A model generated the notes under the pieces. It saw only the letters and a list, made by a program, of their open reading frames with translations, was not told the DNA's origin and made no database searches. From Voacanga thouarsii (taxonomy: Eukaryota; Streptophyta; Magnoliopsida; Gentianales; Apocynaceae), in the NCBI GenBank assembly GCA_026120185.1, contig JANUWF010001176.1:5093501-5157500 (forward strand): a stretch of 64,000 bases of DNA, read 5' to 3'. Shown one piece after another: positions 23,644 through 37,651 of this stretch (the stretch's first letter is position 1; every line of letters starts with the position of its first letter). A program made the position numbers and the translations under genes.

Positions 23644-25319
23644 GAAGTTGGAAAAATTTTCCAAATTACTACATGAAGAAGATGAATACACATAGGTTGG
23701 AGTTTGAAAGTTCAACTATGGAGATTAATTCTCTTGGAAACCTTCCATAACTCTTCCCCATTTTCTGTTAAAATTCCATCCTCCAAGAGGCATTTTTGAA
23801 GCTTCAAAATCACAGAACCTTGCTGGAATTTTCTGTAAATAAAATGGCTTAGATAAATTAAGCAACTTATTTGATCAAGAATTAAGGTAAGTTAGAGAAT
23901 AAAAAGGGTATGAATTCCTTAGGAATTTTTGTAGGGCACAAGAGTAGGATTATGACATTCCTTTCTTGTCTCTCCTAGGACAACATTCCTACTCCTCCCT
24001 AAGGCATGCAAGGGCCGAAAATAGCCTACCTATCTAAAATAAAATTTAATCATGCTATAACTCAAATGATGGAATTTGAATTCAAAACCTCAAGAATTTA
24101 TTCCAAAGCTCTAACCACTAAACCACAACAACTCTTTTTCTTATTTTCTCTCCCAAATATTTTTCCTATTTTAATCCTCAAGCTATCTCCCTATTTCCAC
24201 CTCAAGCAAAATTACCATTTTGCCCTTCTTACTCAATAAGCACAATTAAGCCTTCTAGACTATAAATCACATATCTAAAGCACATAAAATCATACAAAAA
24301 TATATTTATGCATGTAAAAAAATATGATATGCATCCTGATTTAAGGAGTGGCTATAGTGTTCATTCGTGCTGATCAATGGAGGAGGGTGATGAAGTTAAG
24401 TTCATAGCTGACTAAGGTTATTTTCACAGAAAGTTGAAGTGATTTTCGGACAAAGTTGAAGAGGGAGCGAGGCTGGAATTTCTGGTTGTTCATTCGAGTG
24501 GTTTGCTAGAATTTTTGTGTAGTTTTTTCTGCATTCCAGCCAACTTGCAGTGAGTTTGAAGAGGTATTAGAGGATCCTTTATGGCTAGTTTCCAGCCTTC
24601 TTTATGGAGGAAAGACAGAGGTAAATTACTGGTTTGAAGGCTAGAAGAAGCAGCTTGGTTTTTGGCCTGCTAAGCTGCAAAACTGTCTAGGATTTTTTTC
24701 CTGGTTTGCACAGCTTTGTGCAGTCTGAATTTTGGCCAAGGATTTCAGTCTTCAAGCTAAGCAAATTGGCTATTTTTCTGGAAGCATTTGAGTGAGAAAA
24801 ATTGCTGAAGTTTTCGAGAACTAGACTGACCAAGAAGCTGAAAATTTTCTAGATTGCTACCATGAGGAAGATGAACACTTATGGAGTGGAGTTTGAAGGT
24901 TCAACCATGGAGATTAATTCTCTTGGGAACCTTCCTTAACTCCTTTCCCATTTTCAGTCAAAACTCTATCCTCTAAGGGCCATTTTCGAAATTCCAAGAT
25001 CAATAACCTTGCTAAATTTTCTGGAATTAAAACATGGATTTGGATAATTGAACAAGCTTAATTGGTAGAGAATTAAGGTAAGCTAGGGAGTAGAAGGACA
25101 TGAATCCTTTAAGAATTCTTTTAAGGCACAAGAATAGGTGTAATAACCTGCCTTGCTTGCCTTGCGTAAAGCATTTGTGTAGAATAGTCTTGTTTAAAAT
25201 AAAAATACATATACAAAGAAATTAATGATATATTTTCCTTTCTTTATTATTAATAATATTATTAAGGCTACAAATTAATAATATTATTCATAGTGTTATA
25301 ATATAGCCATCACTAGTTC

Positions 25320-25437
<118 letters not shown>

Positions 25438-26113
25438 TTTGCTAATATCATTATTAATTTTATTTCATTTTATCCTATTTTATTTTAGTTTATTTTATTA
25501 TCATATTTATTATTATTATCATATTTTCTTATTATTATTATTGTAGTTTAATGATAATATTATTACTATCACTTTTATTCTATTATTCATTACTATTATT
25601 TTTAAATCTATTATTTAATACCAATATCTCTTGGTAATATTAAATTATAGTATTATTATATTCAATAATTATAATTGAATTATTATATTATTCTTAATAT
25701 TATATATAATGAAATTAATACCATAAATATCTTTATTATATTATATTATATACAAAGATATTTTAGAGGGCTCACAAGAAATAAATGAAGATGGCCCACA
25801 AGTATGATATTTTTGACCAAGATAGACCACCCTTTGACTTCATTTGACCAAGATTAATTAAGTTAAACTATGTTAGAACAAGTTAATTATAATTATGCAT
25901 GGCCATACAAGGTTAGCAAATATATTAGTCTTGAGAATTCTAAGGATTACTACAAGCTTCACCAAGGTTCTTGTAGATCCTACATGGTTCCAAAATCTTC
26001 TAGGATGTTCCACAATCTTCTTGTAAATCCTAGAGAAGTCTAAAGACTTCTAAAAGTGCCAAATCACCCTAAGTCTTTTTCTTAGACCCAAAACAAGACT
26101 AAGAGAAGCAGGT

Positions 26114-26123
26114 TATATAAATA
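26114..26123 (+). promoter_or_regulatory. Putative LTR promoter TATA box, LTR A-2
   Basis: TATATAAATA in the same relative place as the box of LTR A-1, followed by a purine-rich leader. Confidence 0.6.
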
Positions 26124-27000
26124 GGAGCAAGAGGGAGGACTTTCAGTCAAGAGAGAAAGCTGGGAGAAGAGGAGAAAAATAGAAAAGTGAAGAGAAGGAA
26201 AGAACAAAAGAAAGACTAAGGGAGAGAAAGAGATTTTTCGGCAACAAGAAAAGGAAAGAAAGAAGAACCGGCAGCAAGAAAAGGAAAGAAGGAAGAACCG
26301 GCAGCAAGGAGAAGGAAAGAAAAAGGAAGGACAGGAAGGAGTGTCACAGCTTTGCCTTCATCTTGGAAAGGTAAGGGATCACTTCTAAAAGCTAAGAGAA
26401 TGATACTAGAAGTTGGAAGCTATTTGCATATGAATTTGTTGATGTTGAGTAATGAAAATATTTTGATTTTGTGATGGTAGTTGGGTTGACCGGTTGGGTT
26501 GGTGATGAATTGAGCATGGTTTTTAGTTCATTTGAGATGTATTGGAGTGATGGTATGCTGAAAATTTGGAAAGGAAAAGGATGGAAATGATAAAGAAACA
26601 AGAAGAGCTAATTGATGGTGATGAATAACTAGCTTGAGTTGTTTGGAAACTTCAAAGTAAATTTGAGTAAGAATGACTGGAAATGAAGCATAAATAATCC
26701 TAAACATGTCCTAGACTAGTTATAAAGGATTTGGAACAAGTTGTGGGGAGGTTGTGAGGGTTTTGAATGGCTAAGAGTTCATGAATAGCAAGAATGGTGA
26801 AAGCTGTTAAAAATTTACTAGTTTGGTAAGCTTGGAATAATTTATTTGTTTGAACAAAAGAGAAGTGCTGGGCATGAAAACCTGTTAGAATAATGATTTT
26901 GGGATGTTAAATAAGTTATTAAAGGGTTTACATGTGGTATGATATGTTGAAGAAAATATAGAAATAAATTAAAACAAGTTGGGCTTCTAAACTGTAATTT

Positions 27001-27365
27001 TGAACCTCCAACTCGGAACAGTAAGTTTTGCTGAAAAACTGAACGAAATGGAGAGAGTTTTGAATACCGCATGACCTGAAGTTGATATATAAGTGTCCTA
27101 GGAGTATTTTTGAAGTAGTTTCACCTCATTTGGACCTGTATTGAAAGAGATATATACAAAATATTGGAAGATGACAAAACTGAACTCCAAACCCGGAATA
27201 GTGGAATTAACTGAAAAACTGTACAAAATGGAATGGAGTTTACATGTCTCATGACCTGGAATTGATAGAGGGATATCTTAGGAATATTATGGAAGGAACC
27301 TCACCTTATTTGGACCTATATTGAATAAGTTATGTGAAGAATAGTGGAGGATGGTAAAGCTATAA
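27001..27365 (+). repeat. Tandem repeat, about 180-bp unit, in LTR A-2
   Basis: Two degenerate units start near 27002 (gaacctccaactcgg) and 27182 (gaactccaaacccgg). Each contains ctgaaaaactg and ttggacct strings at the same spacing. LTR A-1 has related sequence at about 5640-6110. Confidence 0.7.
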
Positions 27366-29573
27366 AACCAGAAAACCATCCAAAGCATTAATCCATTTAT
27401 TTCTTTAAGAAAATTATAAAAACCTTATTCGAACCATTAAGCATTTGAACCGATTGAGTAATGATAAAGGGATATACTAATCGTGTAGGTGAATCAAGTT
27501 GAGGGAACACCTTTTAAGACTATACGAGTGCCACTTTGACTTAATATACAAGATAAGTCCCATTGATTTCTAAACCTTTTTAAAGGCTAGTGTGCTTTGA
27601 TTTTCTATGAAATGCTATGTTTTATGCCATTTTGGAAATCTTCGAATATGTTTGAAGTTTACATGAGCAACATTTGCTTTTATACTATTTCGGACTCGAA
27701 TAAATTTCATATTTAGCTTGGAAACCTTCGTGGATGTTTAAAACACGAATTTTGTGAATTTAGTCCTTTTCGAATTAAATATTTGGGATTTCTGAAAAAT
27801 GGTAAATCTTGGAATCGGGTATTTGGAGAATAATCCAAATATCCTTATTGGAATATTTTATGAAAATTCTTGGAACTCGGGTATTTGGTAAATGACCGAA
27901 ATATCCTTATTGGAACTTTTGTGAATATTTTTTTTCAAATCGGGTAAGGGTAAAATAACCCGGATACTCTCAAAAAGTCTTTTGGAATCTGGCATAGGTG
28001 AAAAAACCCGAATACCCTTAGAAAATGACTTTTGTGATCAAGTACGGCCCCAAGCAATAAAAAAATATTTTGATTTGAAAATCCTGCGGGATTAGATGAC
28101 CCTCTGGCCTGATCAGTCAGATGGGGTTGTGGTGTTGTTGCGTTGAGTACTCAGCAAGGACTTTAATTGTTGTACTAGCCCATATTAGAGGTAGACAACC
28201 CCAAGTAACCTGATCAATTATGGAGATTGTTTTACTCCAAACAGGGCAACAGGACATTGTGATGAGTCGTCCCTGGCTAGCCATTGTGAGCCCAGCAATT
28301 ACTTGTTGATTATGATGGTGGGTTGTTCACATGATACCGAGCGGGGACACTCGGTGTGTTCAATCCCTTGCCACCTCGATGGTGATTGACGTTATGATTG
28401 GGACCCCTAATTTATGGTGGCAAGTAAAAGATCCTTAAGTGCATAGTGAGGTACATTTGTACGTTGCTCACCCTTCCGGCATAACACGGGTGACGTGCTG
28501 TAAGGCGCAGTCCCTGACATAAGAGATCGTGTGTCCAAAGGCGAAGTTCCTTGAACTTTGCACGCGGGTCGCACTTCTAAATAGGGAAGAACCCGCATTT
28601 ATTGAATTAGGGGCCATGTGTTTGGAAGCCATTGTTTTTCAAAAGTACATGATAGATTGAACCTAAATTCATCGATTACCGCAGTTTTTCCTATTATAAA
28701 ATTTATTTCAACAAAGAAATTGAAAATTAACTTTCTCTTCTAAGCAAAACACTAGCACACACGGGACTCACTAAGTATACCACTCACACGTATGTTTATC
28801 TTTTCTATTTTTTTAGGGATTGGAGCTGAAGAATAACGACGGTGTTCCAGGACTTCTTCTATAGCATTGGATAGCAAATCTTTTGGAGTGATCATTGTAC
28901 ATAGACTATGAGATGTTTTAGCTTATGTATTTTGGAAACTATGACAATGTACCTATCGTGACTCATATGTTTATATAAATAAAGATCATGTTTCATATAT
29001 TTTCTCAAGTTTCGACTTCACCGCTTACTTTAAGTTTAAATCATTATAAAGACCCCTAGTCTGAGAATTCAGACGGGGCGAAATCCCACCTAAGTTCAGC
29101 CCACTACGACAAGGTAAAAATATGGGGTGTTATAATAGGACTAGGACATTCCTTTCATGTCTCCCCTGGGACAACACTCCTACTTCTTCTTATGGCTTGC
29201 AAGAGCCGAAAATATCCACCTTACATAAAATAAAATTTAATCATGATAAAACTTAATTGGTGGGATTTAAACTCAAGACCTTAGAGATTAATTCCAATGC
29301 TCTAACCACTAAACCACAACAACTCTTGCTCCTATTCTCTCCTATAAATATTCTTCCTATTTAATCCTCAGTTTATCTCCCTATTTTCACTTCAAACAAA
29401 ATTACGATTTTACCCTTCCTACTCAATAAGCACAACTAAGATTTCTAAACTATAAATTATAATCCTAAAGCACATAAAATTATTCAAAAATATACTTCTA
29501 CATGCAAGAAAATATGATATGCATCCTGACCCCTTTACTCTAGGATTGGTTTTAGATGGGGTTTCACAACCAT

Positions 29574-30382
29574 TGTATGAGATTAGTCCATTGACTTTGT
29601 ATCACACGTTCATCAGTACATGGAGTTTGGTTTTGAATATCTTTTTCTAGATCATACCAGTCATGCTTTAGTGACAATTTCTAATTCCTCCACTTTATTC
29701 CAATTGACCGTAGGATAGTAGGCTTAAGACCAGGTTATACATTAAATTTCTCCTGCATATGGACAGAAAAATGCAAAATTGAAATAGATATTATAATATA
29801 ACACTAGATGCTAAAAACAGGTAGCATAGAACAATGTAAATACCTTCACAACATTAAACATCTCATCCTTATTTTCTTTTGGAATCTAACACCATGTCTT
29901 CATATCAATTGGAGCATACCTTCCATTCCTTGCTATTGTTCCCAGATATTCAGACAATTTACAACGGTTCATTCCAACTGGCTGTCCAAACTTGTTGAAT
30001 TCAATATCCAATGGCTTAGCAGTTTGAGGGCGGCCGCAAAGTGATTTCATATAAGTTGGACCCCTCTTGCGAACAGGCATACTGCTTCCATTACTTGCTT
30101 CTCCTATAAAAAGCATACATTCAATATATTACATAGTAACAAAATTTACAAACCATATGAGAAAACACTACAATATACTATACCTTGATCTTCATTTTGG
30201 TGCATGTTAAATGGATCATTGGTTGTTAAATGTTCAACTTGATGGTCTTCATTACAAGGGACATTACATTGTTCATTTGCAGTGTTCAATTCAACCTCTT
30301 GTACGACAGGCTCATTGGTTTGGCCATTAGCTTCATAGTTTGGTGGATTGGTGTTTTTTCTTCTTCCCCTATTTCTTGCCAT
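29574..30382 (-). pseudogene. First exons of CACTA-1 second gene
   Basis: Exon 1 (about 30146-30382) starts MARNRGRRKNTNPPNYEANG and is hydrophilic. Exon 2 carries the Transposase_24-like block RGPTYMKSLCGR ... GQPVGMNRCKLSEYLGTIAR ... YAPIDMKTW. It then has a stop and a GT donor (gtatttac). Exon 3 (about 29574-29760), after a cag acceptor, encodes GLKPTILRSIGIKWRN, a stop, LSLKHDWYDLEKD and onward to WTNLIQW, where LTR B-1 interrupts it. The coding sequence resumes at 9638 after removal of the insertion and one accat. Stops show that it is dead. Confidence 0.8.
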
Positions 30383-30832
30383 CGACTGAAGAATATAGAA
30401 ACAGAAAATCTTCAATAGGAACAGTCAAAGTAGCATAGTCTACACTATACAAGTAACTATGAAGCATTATCAAGCATTATTTTAAATTTCTTACAAATAC
30501 AAATTTTAACTTAGAAGCATTATCAAATGGCCCATACAACATAGCTCTATTTGAATTACATTAATAAATGGCCAGAACAAAGTTGTAAGGATTGTTCAGC
30601 CATTCGTACAGAATATGTAACTACCAACCATTTCATTACATTTTCCAAAATACAAATAAATATCCAAAATGTTAAAGTGTTGAGCTTCCAAATTACAAAT
30701 ATTGGAACAGAAAACAGAGAAAAAACTAAGCCAGCTATGCAAATAAGGATCTTATTAAGTAGCCGTCAGATCAACTTCAACTCTATCAACCCCTTCACGA
30801 ACTCAACTAACTTCCTCACCATCAAAATCCAC

Positions 30833-33800
30833 TTAAATATTGCAAGTTTCACTTTGCAAATGTATCTTAACATCGACTAGGGATCCCATGTTATACATAG
30901 GTCTAGGGATTATGCCTATAACGATTTGCCAATTATTTTCAGTCGAGTTGTCAACGTAAAACACTTGTGTTGCTTGAGAAGCTATAATGAAAGGCTCAGA
31001 ATGGGGCCTCACATTAGTGAAATTAGCCAGTGTAAAGCCCTCAACATCTTGTTTCAACCTTTTTCCCGTTAACACCCAATCACATTTGAACAGCACAACT
31101 CTATGACCATTTGTATAATCTAGCTCAATCACATTTGTTAAAATCCCATAATAAGATACATCACCATATATCGGATTTTGGTCCCCAACGCTTGAAAAAC
31201 AAATTGTTGTTGCATTAACAGAAACGCCACTATTTTGAGTTTTCCTTTTATGTTCAACTTCTCTTGTATGAAATCGAAAACCATTCACTATGAACCTATC
31301 ATAGTGAAGTCCAATCTGATTTGGTCCTCTGGCTAGATGCTTTTGATAGGGCCTAAATTAGTCATATTTTTTCTAGTTATTTGAGGTTATTTTGTGATGT
31401 ATTTTGTTCAATAACTAGTCATAATCCTTTATATTTGAGATTTTACCCTTAAAAAGGTGTTTTGTGCATTATTTTAGATTTTAGGGATAAAATAAGATAA
31501 AAACATCGCAAAACAGAACAGAGGTGGCGTCGAATAGGCCAGAGGAAGTGGTTTCGGTCACGTGCTATTGGCACGTATTTTAAGGCGACAAAAAATCGTT
31601 GAAATAAGACCAGAACAGAACCAAACCAGCGCTGGCTCTAGCAGCCAAGGCGGAGTCAATTGTACACTGGAAAATGTTACATTAAAATCAAGAAAAAAAT
31701 CGGCAAAAAACGGAGGAAACAAAACACAACGGTCACCGGCTCTAGCAACCAAGGCATTGTTGGCTGTACCCTAAGGATAAGACAGAGCTTTGATTTTTGC
31801 ACGTAATTTTTTGTAATCTATAGAGTTTTAGTATCTTCCTACTTCTAATCAGCTAAAAACCTACACTAATGAATTTAGGCACTTCCTAAGTCTATAAATA
31901 GAGGAAAAACATAAGAGAAAATGGGAAAAATTCATAGATCATAACAGAAAATTACTCAAATCAAATGAGGAATTCTTCAATTCAAAGAAGATTGTGCAAG
32001 AAGGTCTTCAAAGGAAGAAGAAGGAAGCTTGTCTATGAGTGCTTTCTTTTTCTTTGTTTTCTTTTTCTTAAACAATGATGTATTAATTATTCTATTGTAA
32101 TTTGACATTGTTTTAGATATTCATGATTTTTATAGTAACTTTGATCTTTTGATTGATTGATTATTTTTATTGGTATTTAATTACGTGTGCTTATTATGAG
32201 ATTAATTGGTTGTTTCTTTCCATTAACTTACTAGACCAAAGGGGTTGATGATGGTTGTAATTTATTGATTTCATATTTATTGGCTATTAACTTACTAGAC
32301 CAAAGGGGTTAATTATTGAGGATTAGGTAATTAAAGGTAAATTGATGTTTGTCAGGCCAAGGATTCATTGATTAATTTTATGCTTTAAATTTGCTAGACC
32401 AAATAAATTTAATCAACGATTGTGTTTAATGTATCTTTTGGATGAATTAGTTGAGACTGACCATGTGATGCTAATTTATCTAGAAGGTAGTGATTTTATG
32501 GATTGACCAAAGAAGTGAATCGACATTAATCCTTTATGATGCCAGGAGAATAATCAGTTATGATAATGATTGAATACTTTAAGATCATGTTTGTCAAAAT
32601 AATAGTTTAAGTTACATAATTCTCCATCGTTGACATGTATATATTCTTTTATTTTATTTTTCTTTTTCTTTTTTTCACTTTATTGAGTCGGTTAAACAAT
32701 GAAAGAAAAGTAATTAATGCATACTTGTTCCTAGAGGATCGACACTTGTTTGAACCCTATGCTATGTTAATAATGAGTAAGCTTGCTCATATATGTAATT
32801 TGGAATCAAAGTTTTAATTTATACTTGATTGGGAATGTGCTTATTTTTATATAATTTTTATATCCAAATAAATAAGCATCAGCGTCAAATCCTTCGAAAT
32901 TATATCATCATCATTCAATTGTAATGCCTTCACCTGGGAAATTAACAAGAATCAGGAAAGCTTAAGCATCGATAAAATATAAATAGAGCATGCCAATTCA
33001 GATGAACTTACATAATTGCAAAACCAATTCGCAAAGACTTCACTATAGATACGCTCAATTTCATACAAACTTGCACGAGGATGACTTTGCTCCACTAGTC
33101 GATGATGTTGACTACAAACACGTACTACATATTAATTTGGATTAGCTTCATGGGTACTAATGTAATGTAGAATATAAGTCATTTATCTTCTACTTACTCT
33201 ATGTAAGGTTTTACAGAGTCAGAATTAAACAACACATATTGGTGGGCTTTCTTTAATGTTTCCTCATCAGATTTTGCAGGTACTCCTTTTCCAAGTGGAC
33301 GTCCAGTGGTTGGAAAAATATCTAACCCAGCGTAGGAATTAGTTTTGTGATCCTCATTCTTACTTGTTTGGTTGAACTTTGTCCCGACATAATCAACGAG
33401 ATATAATAAGCAAAACGTCAAACATTCCTCAGCCAGGTACCCTTCAGCAATAGAACCTTCTGGACGGCTCCTATTACGAACATATGACTTTAACGTGCTC
33501 AAATACCTATTAAACTTGAACTTTCACAAATTAGTTTAAATGCCATTGATGTCCGTTTTTAAAATTGCAATCCAGAATAGTATAAATATCATAAGAAATG
33601 CCAGAAACATATATCTTTCTATAGGATACATCCAATGATAATGAACCGACCCAGCTATCCTAACTTCAGTAGCTAAATGGACATTTAGATGCATCATGAT
33701 ATTGAACAACAATGGAGGGAAGACCCGCTCTAACTCATAAAGAATAACTGCAATATCTTTCTCTAATTGAAACACATCATTTGGATGAATGTCGTTAAAG

Positions 33801-35822
33801 CACAACTTTCTAAAGTATCTATTGAGCTTTATTAAAGGATAGCAAATAGACTTAGGTAAAACTCTTCTTAGGGCTATTGGCAACAATTATTGTATCAAGA
33901 TATGATGGTTATGGCTTTTTAGTCCAGAAAGCTTAGGTGGATTAAGTTGAACCCACCTAGACAAGTTCGCAGCATATCCGTCGAGTACTTTAACACCTTT
34001 TAAAGTCTTGCAAAATGCCACTTTCTCCTTATTACTTAGAACAAATGAAGCTGGTGGTAAATAAACTTTACCATTGTCCCTCTCAATAGGATGAAGATCC
34101 GATCAAATACCCATATCCTTTAAGTCAAGATATGACTTAAGGTCCTTTTTCTTATCCATCTCTAATAATATAGCACATATAGATTCAGAAACATTCTTCT
34201 CAATATGCATTACATCAATATTATGACGCATCAAATTGTCTTTCCAATACGGTAGCTTGAAGAAGATACTTTATTTTTTCCAATTATAGGGCAATTGTTC
34301 ATTATCATTGACTATCCTTCCAAATTTTATATGTTTTTCCTCCAACCCATTCAATATCATATCCCCATTCAATTTAAGCAGTAGCCTTCCATGTTCTTGT
34401 TGACCATTAAATGATTGTGCATCCTTTCGAAAACGATGACTAGAAGACAAAAACCTACAATGCCCCATATAGCAATGTTTGCCACCATTCTTCAACTACT
34501 GTTATTTTGTTTCCTTATGACAAATAGGACAAGCTAGCTACCCTTTAGTGCTCCACCTAGACAAATTTGCATAACTCGAAAAATCACTAATTGTCCACAG
34601 TAATGCCGTATGCAGTTGAAAATTCTAGTTAGAAGATGCATCAAATGTTGGCACGCATATGTCCCATAACTCTTTCAATTCTGCAATTAGATGTTGTAAA
34701 TAAACATCAACATTGTTACCAGGCGCAGATGGACCAAGTATCAACAATGACAATATGAAATATGGTTGCTTTATACACATCCAAGGGGGTAAGTTGTAAG
34801 GCATAAGTATCACAGGGCAAGCACTATGAGCAACATTCATATTTTTAAATGGATTAAAACTATCGGATGCTAATCCCAACCTCACATTACGAGTATTTTT
34901 TGCGAAATTTGAATGCAGATTGTCAAACTCTTTCTAAGCAGGTGAATCAGCAGGATGCCTCATACAACCGTCATCTATGCGACCTTCTGCATGCCATCTC
35001 ATAGAAGCTGAAGTCTTGGTTGACATGAATAAACGTTGCAACTGAGGCTTCAAGGGAAAGTGTCACAAAACTTTCTTTGAAATCTTCCTCTTCTCACCCG
35101 TTGGGTTATTTTCAGAACTGACCCACCTAGACTCTTTACACGTTTCACACTCTTTCCACCCTTCTTTGTCCCCCCAGTACAATGTACAATCATTAGAACA
35201 AGCATCTATTTTTTCATTGCCTAAGCCCAGTTGTTTCATTAATTTTTCAGCTTCATAAAAAGATTTAGGAAGTTCTACACCCTCAGAAAAGGCTTCTCTT
35301 AACAAATCAAGTAGCATATCAAAATGTTTGTTTAACCACTTTTAGATGAAGTAATCGAATGATGAAAGCAAGTTTGGAGAATTTCTTACAACCTGGATAT
35401 AGTTCCTGTTGAGAGTCGTTAATAAGTTTGTAAAATTTTTCAACATCTAGGGATGGCATATTACTTTCTTCATCTATATTTCCATTAGGTGGGACTCCAG
35501 AAGTATCATGCAACATTGCTCCCATGTCATCAGGCATATTAACTACAGTATCCGCGGTGTGAGTTGAATGCGATGTAGATAAACTAGAATTAAAGAGTTC
35601 TCTATGCGCTATCCAATGTGTATACCCCTTAATAAACCCCGTAACAATCAAATGCACTCTTGCCTCATCTTTTTTTCTCATTACTCCATTTCCACATCTC
35701 AAACATGGACACAATATCATTCTATTTAAACTTTCATTGTTCATTGCAAAGTTTAAAAATCTTTCAACTCCATTTTGATATTCAGTGGTCTTCCTTGGAA
35801 ATTTCATCCAACCCTTATCCAT
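30833..35822 (-). pseudogene. CACTA-1 tnpD-like transposase, decayed
   Basis: Minus-strand gene from ATG 35820-35822 (MDKGWMKFPRKTTEYQNG) to a stop at 30833. Domains in order are: a transposase-associated N-terminal domain with paired cysteines (ILCPCLRCGNG); a second cysteine cluster (CSNDCTLYW ... ECETCKESRW); the Transposase_21 core with RLGLASDSFNPF, VILMPYNLPPWMCIKQPYF and RHNIDVMHIEKNV; DUF4218 (YRWMYPIERY-like, read here as HWMYPIERYM); and DUF4216 (VNGFRFHT ... LFKCDW ... SQATQVFYV). GT/AG introns occur near 33200 and 33000. At least six in-frame stops and a frameshift near 35320 disable it, and LTR C-1 splits the exon before DUF4216. The family catalyses CACTA excision and insertion. 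Confidence 0.92.
31344..32881 (+). mobile_element. Solo LTR C-1
   Basis: 1538 bp, TGATAGGG ... AGCATCA, collinear with LTR C-2 (43242-44779), which has exactly the same length. TATA box TATAAATA at 31894-31901. The flanks gcttt (31339-31343) and gcgtc (32882-32886) agree at three of five bases, a decayed duplication. Removing the LTR and one flank copy brings the split tnpD exon back into one frame, which supports the exact ends. Lineage is unknown because no internal sequence survives. Confidence 0.88.
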
Positions 35823-36324
35823 ACCTATGAAACTAAAAATCCAAATCAAATGGCAGAAGATCAATTTAAGCAATCCTAATTAGTCTACTGAAAAGAAATG
35901 CAAAAAAAAAAACGAATGTAAAAAATACAACATTTCTAAAATGGTAGAACTCCTAAGAGTATCTGACACACAATTCAAAATACCATAGTATGCAATTCCT
36001 GAAAATAAGTGAATTTTGGTTTGATTCTAATGATCTACTGCTAGTAGGGGCTCAGCTTACATTGACTGATGCTAACTTACATAATTTATCCCCATCTTAA
36101 CTATGAAGGTATATGTTTTATCTAGTTTGGTTTAAAACAAATATGCCTTGTATAGTCAATTTAGAATATTTATATTGTGAATATTTTATAGCTTCAACTG
36201 TGGGCTGGACATTTACACCCTTTTGCTCCTTGGTGAAACTGGAAAAAAGAATGAATAAAAGAGAGTTCTCCATGCTATATACCCCAAATAGCTAAAATAT
36301 ATCCTCATTCCTAGCTATTCTTTT

Positions 36325-36466
36325 TGGGATCAACAATCAAATAATATTATTGGTGATTCATCTATATAAATTAACAAAATTAGCAAGAAAATTGATGGGA
36401 TCAAGAATCAAATAATATTCTTGGTAATTCATCTATATAAATTAACAAAATTAACAAGAAAATCGA
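36325..36466 (+). repeat. Tandem duplication, 71-bp unit
   Basis: Two adjacent units begin tgggatcaacaatcaaataa and tgggatcaagaatcaaataa, with only a few differences between them. Confidence 0.9.
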
Positions 36467-37033
36467 TAATCAAGTAGCTTGTTGCTCGTATAAGCCACTA
36501 ACTAAGGAAAAAAAAAAGAAAATTATTAACAACTTTCTTCAGCATTACATAATGAAGATAAAAAATGGTATGCTTCTAATCTATGTAGAAATAAGCTTCA
36601 GCCCCAATATTTCATTGGTCAATACAATATAAACAATCACACTTTCATCCCAATTTATGAAGAGTACATGATAAAGCTATAGTTATCATTATACATTAAG
36701 TGTCTCAATTAACCATTAAATAATGGTTCTATTCTTGCACGAGAAATTGAACAATTAACCTGATTTTTTTCCACAAATAACTAGTTCCTAATATCATTCA
36801 CTATTGGGAAAAATTAACATGAAAATAATAAAGAAAGCATTGCAACACACATATATACACAAACCTTAATTTATCTTTCTATCTGCCCTTTAGAAATCAA
36901 TCGACAGCAACCCCTTAAATTTATCTGCATAAATGAATTTAATCATGCCACATTAATTCCAACTCGTCAAATGTTTTCACCCACAAAAATCGCACCAAAC
37001 AATCTCTAACTCATCATTTCATTTTGTTATTTT

Positions 37034-37651
37034 GTTGAAAGAAGAACATTGAACAAAATAAATGATTAAAATTACAACACTTGCTCCAAAACAAAATTCT
37101 GCATTTTTAGCTTTAGCACACATATTTGCTTTTAGCATATCTTTTGAAATACCACTCCAAATGACTCCAAATTTGTGCCAAAGTGCTCCTAAAATCCTTA
37201 GCTATATCTAAATGAATTCCATTTGATTAATACAGAATCAACACAGAATTTTTGGGGTAAATCAGTCCAGCTTTTACCATGATTTAACCATTTTCATCAC
37301 AAAATAACATTATCCATTTACGTTCAACTAATCATAGTACTTACACAATACTTAATCTTTCATTTTTCATCTTAACATCCCTTTAATTCTCTTATTTTCA
37401 AACTTAAAAAACTCTGCATATTCATATTTAACAACACAAAATCAACAGCCATCAACCACAATAACAATATCTCATTTTTCCTTCTACAATTTATTTTCAT
37501 TCCCTTTCCATCTTCATTCTTTGCAGCCATGAACAACTATCCAAACCACCATTAAAACACCTTCATACACCATAGAAAGCACATCACATAGCTCCTTAAA
37601 TCAGCCAACACACACAATAGCCCTAAAACATAGCCATTTTCTAAGCATGTG
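37034..37651. repeat. Internal direct duplication of CACTA-1, copy 2
   Basis: Matches 3479-4104 in the same orientation from gaaagaagaacattgaac to cattttctaagcat. It lies upstream of tnpD on the opposite side of the element from copy 1. Confidence 0.9.

Larger units (their letters stand above)
12429..24363 (-). mobile_element. Truncated Ty3/Gypsy element B-2, nested in LTR B-1
   Basis: The plus strand shows about 400 bp of an LTR end (12429-12830, starting TGTAACACCCC). Then come a protease/gag remnant, an untranslated region with an acidic open frame, a PBS (13979-13991) and a full LTR starting at 13994. The gene order fits a minus-strand retrotransposon whose pol and most of the 3' LTR were deleted. 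The left flank gcttt (12424-12428) is a candidate duplication. The right edge near 24363 (gctatagtgttca) is estimated from where the sequence returns to LTR B-1, and no matching duplication is clear there. Copia-1 lies inside its 5' LTR. Confidence 0.75.
13994..24363 (-). repeat. B-2 5' LTR, interrupted by Copia-1
   Basis: The LTR runs from TGTAACACCCC at 13994 to about 24363. Copia-1 (17530-23643) interrupts it, leaving about 4.25 kb of LTR. Sequences at 13994-16800 align with 9639-12428 (LTR B-1) and 56239-58830 (LTR B-3). A GA microsatellite lies at 16305-16343. Confidence 0.8.

Noticed and set aside
36325..36466. CRISPR-like or satellite array
   Set aside because: Only two adjacent units with no spacers; a simple tandem duplication in plant DNA.
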